In this document: piece by piece, positions 13,470-15,481 of the stretch | Position numbering within the stretch: the first letter of the stretch is position 1 | How the letters are laid out: each line of letters begins with the position of its first letter | Source: Bacteroidales bacterium UBA3816 | GTDB taxonomy: Bacteria > Bacteroidota > Bacteroidia > Bacteroidales > P3 | Direction of reading: 5' to 3' | NCBI GenBank assembly: GCA_002368955.1 | Contig: DFDY01000023.1 | Span: 4,338 to 19,818 of the forward strand | DNA length: 15,481 nucleotides | Program-made: the position numbers and the translations under genes | Notes under the pieces: generated by a model | What the model was told of the DNA's origin: nothing | Databases searched by the model: none | The model's input: the letters and a program-made list of their open reading frames with translations, nothing else

Positions 13470-15026
13470 TTATTTCTTGCCTTTCATGATTTCGACAAAG
13501 GGGTTGAAGTAGTTGTCGGCCTTGAGGGTGACACCGCTCAGACCCTTGCCTCCATTCTTGGGACGTTTCACGTCGCCGAAGATACCCTTCTCCAGTGCGC
13601 TGAAGAGGCCTTCGGTCTCCATCTTCTCAAGTAGGTCGGTGGCGTTGGAGAGCACCTCCTGGGCACGCTTGCGGATGATACCGTTCTCCTTGAACTCGAC
13701 TTCCTCACCAATATCCTTCATGTTGTTGAAGATATACTTAGCGTTCTCGATAGAGAGGTAGCGGTCGCTCATGAAGGGAGTATGGATAGCCTCAGTGGGC
13801 ATACCGAGCAACTGCAGGCCCTGGTGGGTCCACTGGCCGATGATGTTGAAGAGGGCATCCTGAATATGACCACGGAAGATATTGCCGGTCATGAACTTGG
13901 TGGGCGGCATATATTTCAGCGGGGCGTTGGGGAAGATTTCGCGCAGCATCTGAGCCTGTGCCAACTCGTAGAGGAAACCGTTGGTGAGCATGGGGTCCAT
14001 CTCGAAGGCATGGCCGAGACCCATCTGCTCCTCAGGCAGGCCGGCAGCAAAAGCCAGCTGCTCGTTGATGAAGTCGGAAGCCAGCACGGTGTGTGCCTGT
14101 TCATAAGCGTCGGCAGTGGTGAGGTAGTTGTCCTCACCAGTGTTGATGATAACGCCTGCGAAGCCATTGATGATGCGGCTGAAATACTGGTCAATCAGCG
14201 TGCGCTGCATGTTGATGTCGCGGAAAAGAATGCCATAAAGAGCATCGTTGAGCATCACATCCAGACCCTCAAGGGCGCCCATGGCAGCAATCTCGGGCAT
14301 GCAAAGGCCGGAGCAGTAGTTGCAGAGGCGGATGTAACGGCCTACCTCCTCGCCTACTTCGTCCAGAGCCTTACGCATAATGCGGAAATTCTCCTGAGTG
14401 GCAAAGGTACCGCCAAAGCCCTCGGTGGTGGCGCCGTAAGGCACATAGTCCAGAAGGCTCTGACCCGTGGTGCGGATAACAGCGATAATATCGGCACCCT
14501 GACGGGCACCTGCCTGCGCCTGCACCACATCTTCGTAAATGTTACCTGTGGCCACAATGATATAGAGGTAAGGCTTAGAGCCTTCGCCAATGGTTTCAAT
14601 GTAATGCTCACGACGCTGACGACGGGTGCGTATGCGAGAGATACTGTCATCGATGAATGGCTGCAGGGCTTTCTTTATTTCTTCGGGCTGATGGACAGGC
14701 ATCTGAGTGATGTCCATCTTGCCAGCAGTAATGGCTTCTGCAATCTGCTGTGGGGTCTTGCCTGTCTCCAGAATGGCATTGCCGATGAAGAAGCAGACAC
14801 CCTGACCAAGCACACCCTTGCTTTTCAGTTCGTCAACAACCACATTGGGCAGGGGCACCTCGTTCTCATCAATTCCATCGATGCCCAGGAGGCGGCAAAT
14901 GGTACGTTCGACAGCCACAGTTGTGTAGCCTTCAACAAAATCCTGCACTTGACCGGCAATTTTCTTTGCCACTCCACGTGCATGCTCAACTTTTTCAAAA
15001 TCGAGACCTACTTTACTTTTTCGCAT
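13470..15026 (-). CDS. kamD: Lysine 5,6-aminomutase alpha subunit
   Basis: This 518-residue protein is nearly the length of the clostridial alpha subunit (516) and forms the TIM-barrel part of the enzyme. Residues known from the C. sticklandii enzyme are conserved at positions shifted by one: Arg185 (IRTTGQS), Ser190, Ser239 (NYCSG) and Tyr264 (NDALYG) near PLP, and Asp299 (TGEDN) and Lys371 (PLKYMPP) for the substrate. The numbering comparison rests on recall of the structural literature. It opens the leftward gene run. A candidate -7 box lies at 15125-15132, giving a leader of about 90 nt. No cobalamin riboswitch is visible in that leader. The genes for lysine 2,3-aminomutase and the later Kdd, Kce and Kal enzymes are not next to it in this window. 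Confidence 0.97.
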   Translation of the reverse strand: MRKSKVGLDFEKVEHARGVAKKIAGQVQDFVEGYTTVAVERTICRLLGIDGIDENEVPLPNVVVDELKSKGVLGQGVCFFIGNAILETGKTPQQIAEAITAGKMDITQMPVHQPEEIKKALQPFIDDSISRIRTRRQRREHYIETIGEGSKPYLYIIVATGNIYEDVVQAQAGARQGADIIAVIRTTGQSLLDYVPYGATTEGFGGTFATQENFRIMRKALDEVGEEVGRYIRLCNYCSGLCMPEIAAMGALEGLDVMLNDALYGILFRDINMQRTLIDQYFSRIINGFAGVIINTGEDNYLTTADAYEQAHTVLASDFINEQLAFAAGLPEEQMGLGHAFEMDPMLTNGFLYELAQAQMLREIFPNAPLKYMPPTKFMTGNIFRGHIQDALFNIIGQWTHQGLQLLGMPTEAIHTPFMSDRYLSIENAKYIFNNMKDIGEEVEFKENGIIRKRAQEVLSNATDLLEKMETEGLFSALEKGIFGDVKRPKNGGKGLSGVTLKADNYFNPFVEIMKGKK

Positions 15027-15124
15027 TTCTATCTTTTTATTATCAATAATTCATTTATATTTAAACAATTGCGCCCGTCCCGCCCTGCTAGCGAACTAGT
15101 CGGCCACACATTATTTAGAACTTG

Positions 15125-15132
15125 CAAAGATA
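15125..15132 (-). promoter_or_regulatory. Candidate -7 box for the kamD operon
   Basis: On the minus strand this reads TATCTTTG, an exact match to TAnnTTTG. The start of transcription would lie near 15118. A clear TTTG -33 box is not visible at the usual distance. It is the only good match upstream of kamD and downstream of the long palindrome. Confidence 0.55.
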
Positions 15133-15210
15133 ATGATTTTTTTGCATATAATGAAGTTTTTGATAATAAATTTATAATAAACCTAATGATGCCCGAAGAA
15201 TCTGACAGCT

Positions 15211-15433
15211 CCTAGAAAGTTCCATTCAACCCAAATCGGTCGTTAGGATTTGTGTCAGATTAGTATTTGTTTCGAGCAGATGGGGCAGCATCCCTGTCGC
15301 AGGCGTAGCGGGCTACGACGAGACAGGGATGTGGACAAGATGCCGATAGAAATGCTAATAGGGCATAAATAGAGCTTGAAATGAAGACATTATGAACTGT
15401 CGGCCTAATGACCGATTTGGGGTGGCTCTAGTT
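15211..15433. repeat. Imperfect palindrome of about 220 bp, not flanked by a gene
   Basis: ACCCAAATCGGTCGTTAGG (15229-15247) pairs with CCTAATGACCGATTTGGGGT (15404-15423) almost perfectly. The centre pairs again: CATCCCTGTCGCAGGCGTA (15289-15307) with TACGACGAGACAGGGATG (15314-15331) around a short loop. Between these, TTAGTATTTGTTTCGAGCA and TGCCGATAGAAATGCTAAT pair partly. The right arm is about 30 bp longer than the left. CTAG near both ends (15212, 15428) may mark the borders. It resembles a miniature inverted-repeat element or a long structured RNA. No transposase lies beside it. Confidence 0.75.
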
Positions 15434-15454
15434 TGATAAAAGACTGATTTTTAG

Positions 15455-15481
15455 CAGCCTCGAAGAGGCTGAATCTCAATA
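15455..15481 (+). repeat. Palindromic repeat copy E, cut by window end
   Basis: CAGCCTC-GAA-GAGGCTG (15455-15471) followed by AATCTCAATA is the hairpin I plus linker of copies A-D. The C4/G4 or CGTTGC hairpin expected next would lie beyond the window. Confidence 0.82.

Larger units (their letters stand above)
15027..15481. other. 455-bp intergenic region: kamD leader, long palindrome and repeat edge
   Basis: No gene is visible. From left: an AT-rich leader of kamD containing an isolated GC-rich block (15069-15104) with the small hairpin CTAG-CGAA-CTAG (15090-15101); the promoter candidate at 15125; an AT-rich spacer; the long imperfect palindrome at 15211-15433; and the start of another repeat (15455 onward) cut by the window end. 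Confidence 0.7.

Noticed and set aside
15027..15124. Cobalamin riboswitch before the B12-dependent kamDE genes
   Set aside because: I looked for the B12-box pattern and the multi-branched layout in the leader and found neither; the leader is too short and AT-rich.
13782..15215. 477-residue + strand frame opposite kamD
   Set aside because: It lies antisense to a fully conserved kamD; its translation shows no recognisable family.
15211..15433. tRNA or known RNA gene
   Set aside because: No cloverleaf, T-loop or anticodon arm pattern; the pairing is one long nested palindrome.

Overview
The window looks like a Bacteroidales-type chromosome segment. It has lipobox-bearing surface proteins (fimbrillin-like and FISUMP-like regions), a Bacteroidetes-style trigger factor, TAnnTTTG-type -7 promoter boxes and no strong Shine-Dalgarno sequences. 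Coding regions are fairly GC-rich with C-ending codons, while intergenic DNA is AT-rich and full of short palindromic repeats. The lysine 5,6-aminomutase genes imply an amino-acid-fermenting lifestyle like that known in Porphyromonas and relatives. The species cannot be named from the sequence alone.

Layout, left to right. Positions 1-1037 (+) hold the 3' part of an FKBP-type prolyl isomerase, overlapped by a small HD-domain protein gene. Positions 1038-1975 hold no gene, only repeats and a G-rich island. Positions 1976-3903 (+) hold a 54-residue small ORF and then a 580-residue lipoprotein gene, with a candidate promoter before and a terminator after. Positions 3904-4792 are a repeat-rich gap. 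Positions 4793-6166 (-) encode trigger factor with its own promoter candidate and terminator. Positions 6167-6605 are another repeat-rich gap.

Positions 6606-15026 (-) are six closely spaced genes reading leftward: kamD, kamE, a CoA-transferase B subunit, a small outer-membrane barrel protein, a very large LacZ-family protein, and a lipoprotein. The first three fit lysine fermentation: KamDE moves the terminal amino group of (beta-)lysine using B12 and PLP, and the CoA-transferase fits the later acetoacetate/butyrate step. The last three are all exported and almost touch each other (5 bp and 0 bp gaps). KamD and KamE keep every active-site residue I could check. The LacZ-like protein has lost the catalytic nucleophile (Glu to Ser) and has an altered acid/base motif, so it is probably a non-enzymatic surface protein.

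The most unusual non-coding signal is a family of modular palindromes in every larger gap. A 7-bp stem with a GAA/GGA loop, a linker resembling CTCAATAA, and a C4/G4 stem recur in several copies. Base changes and deletions are matched on both stem arms, and two near-identical inverted copies flank the trigger factor gene. A different imperfect palindrome of about 220 bp lies near the right edge.
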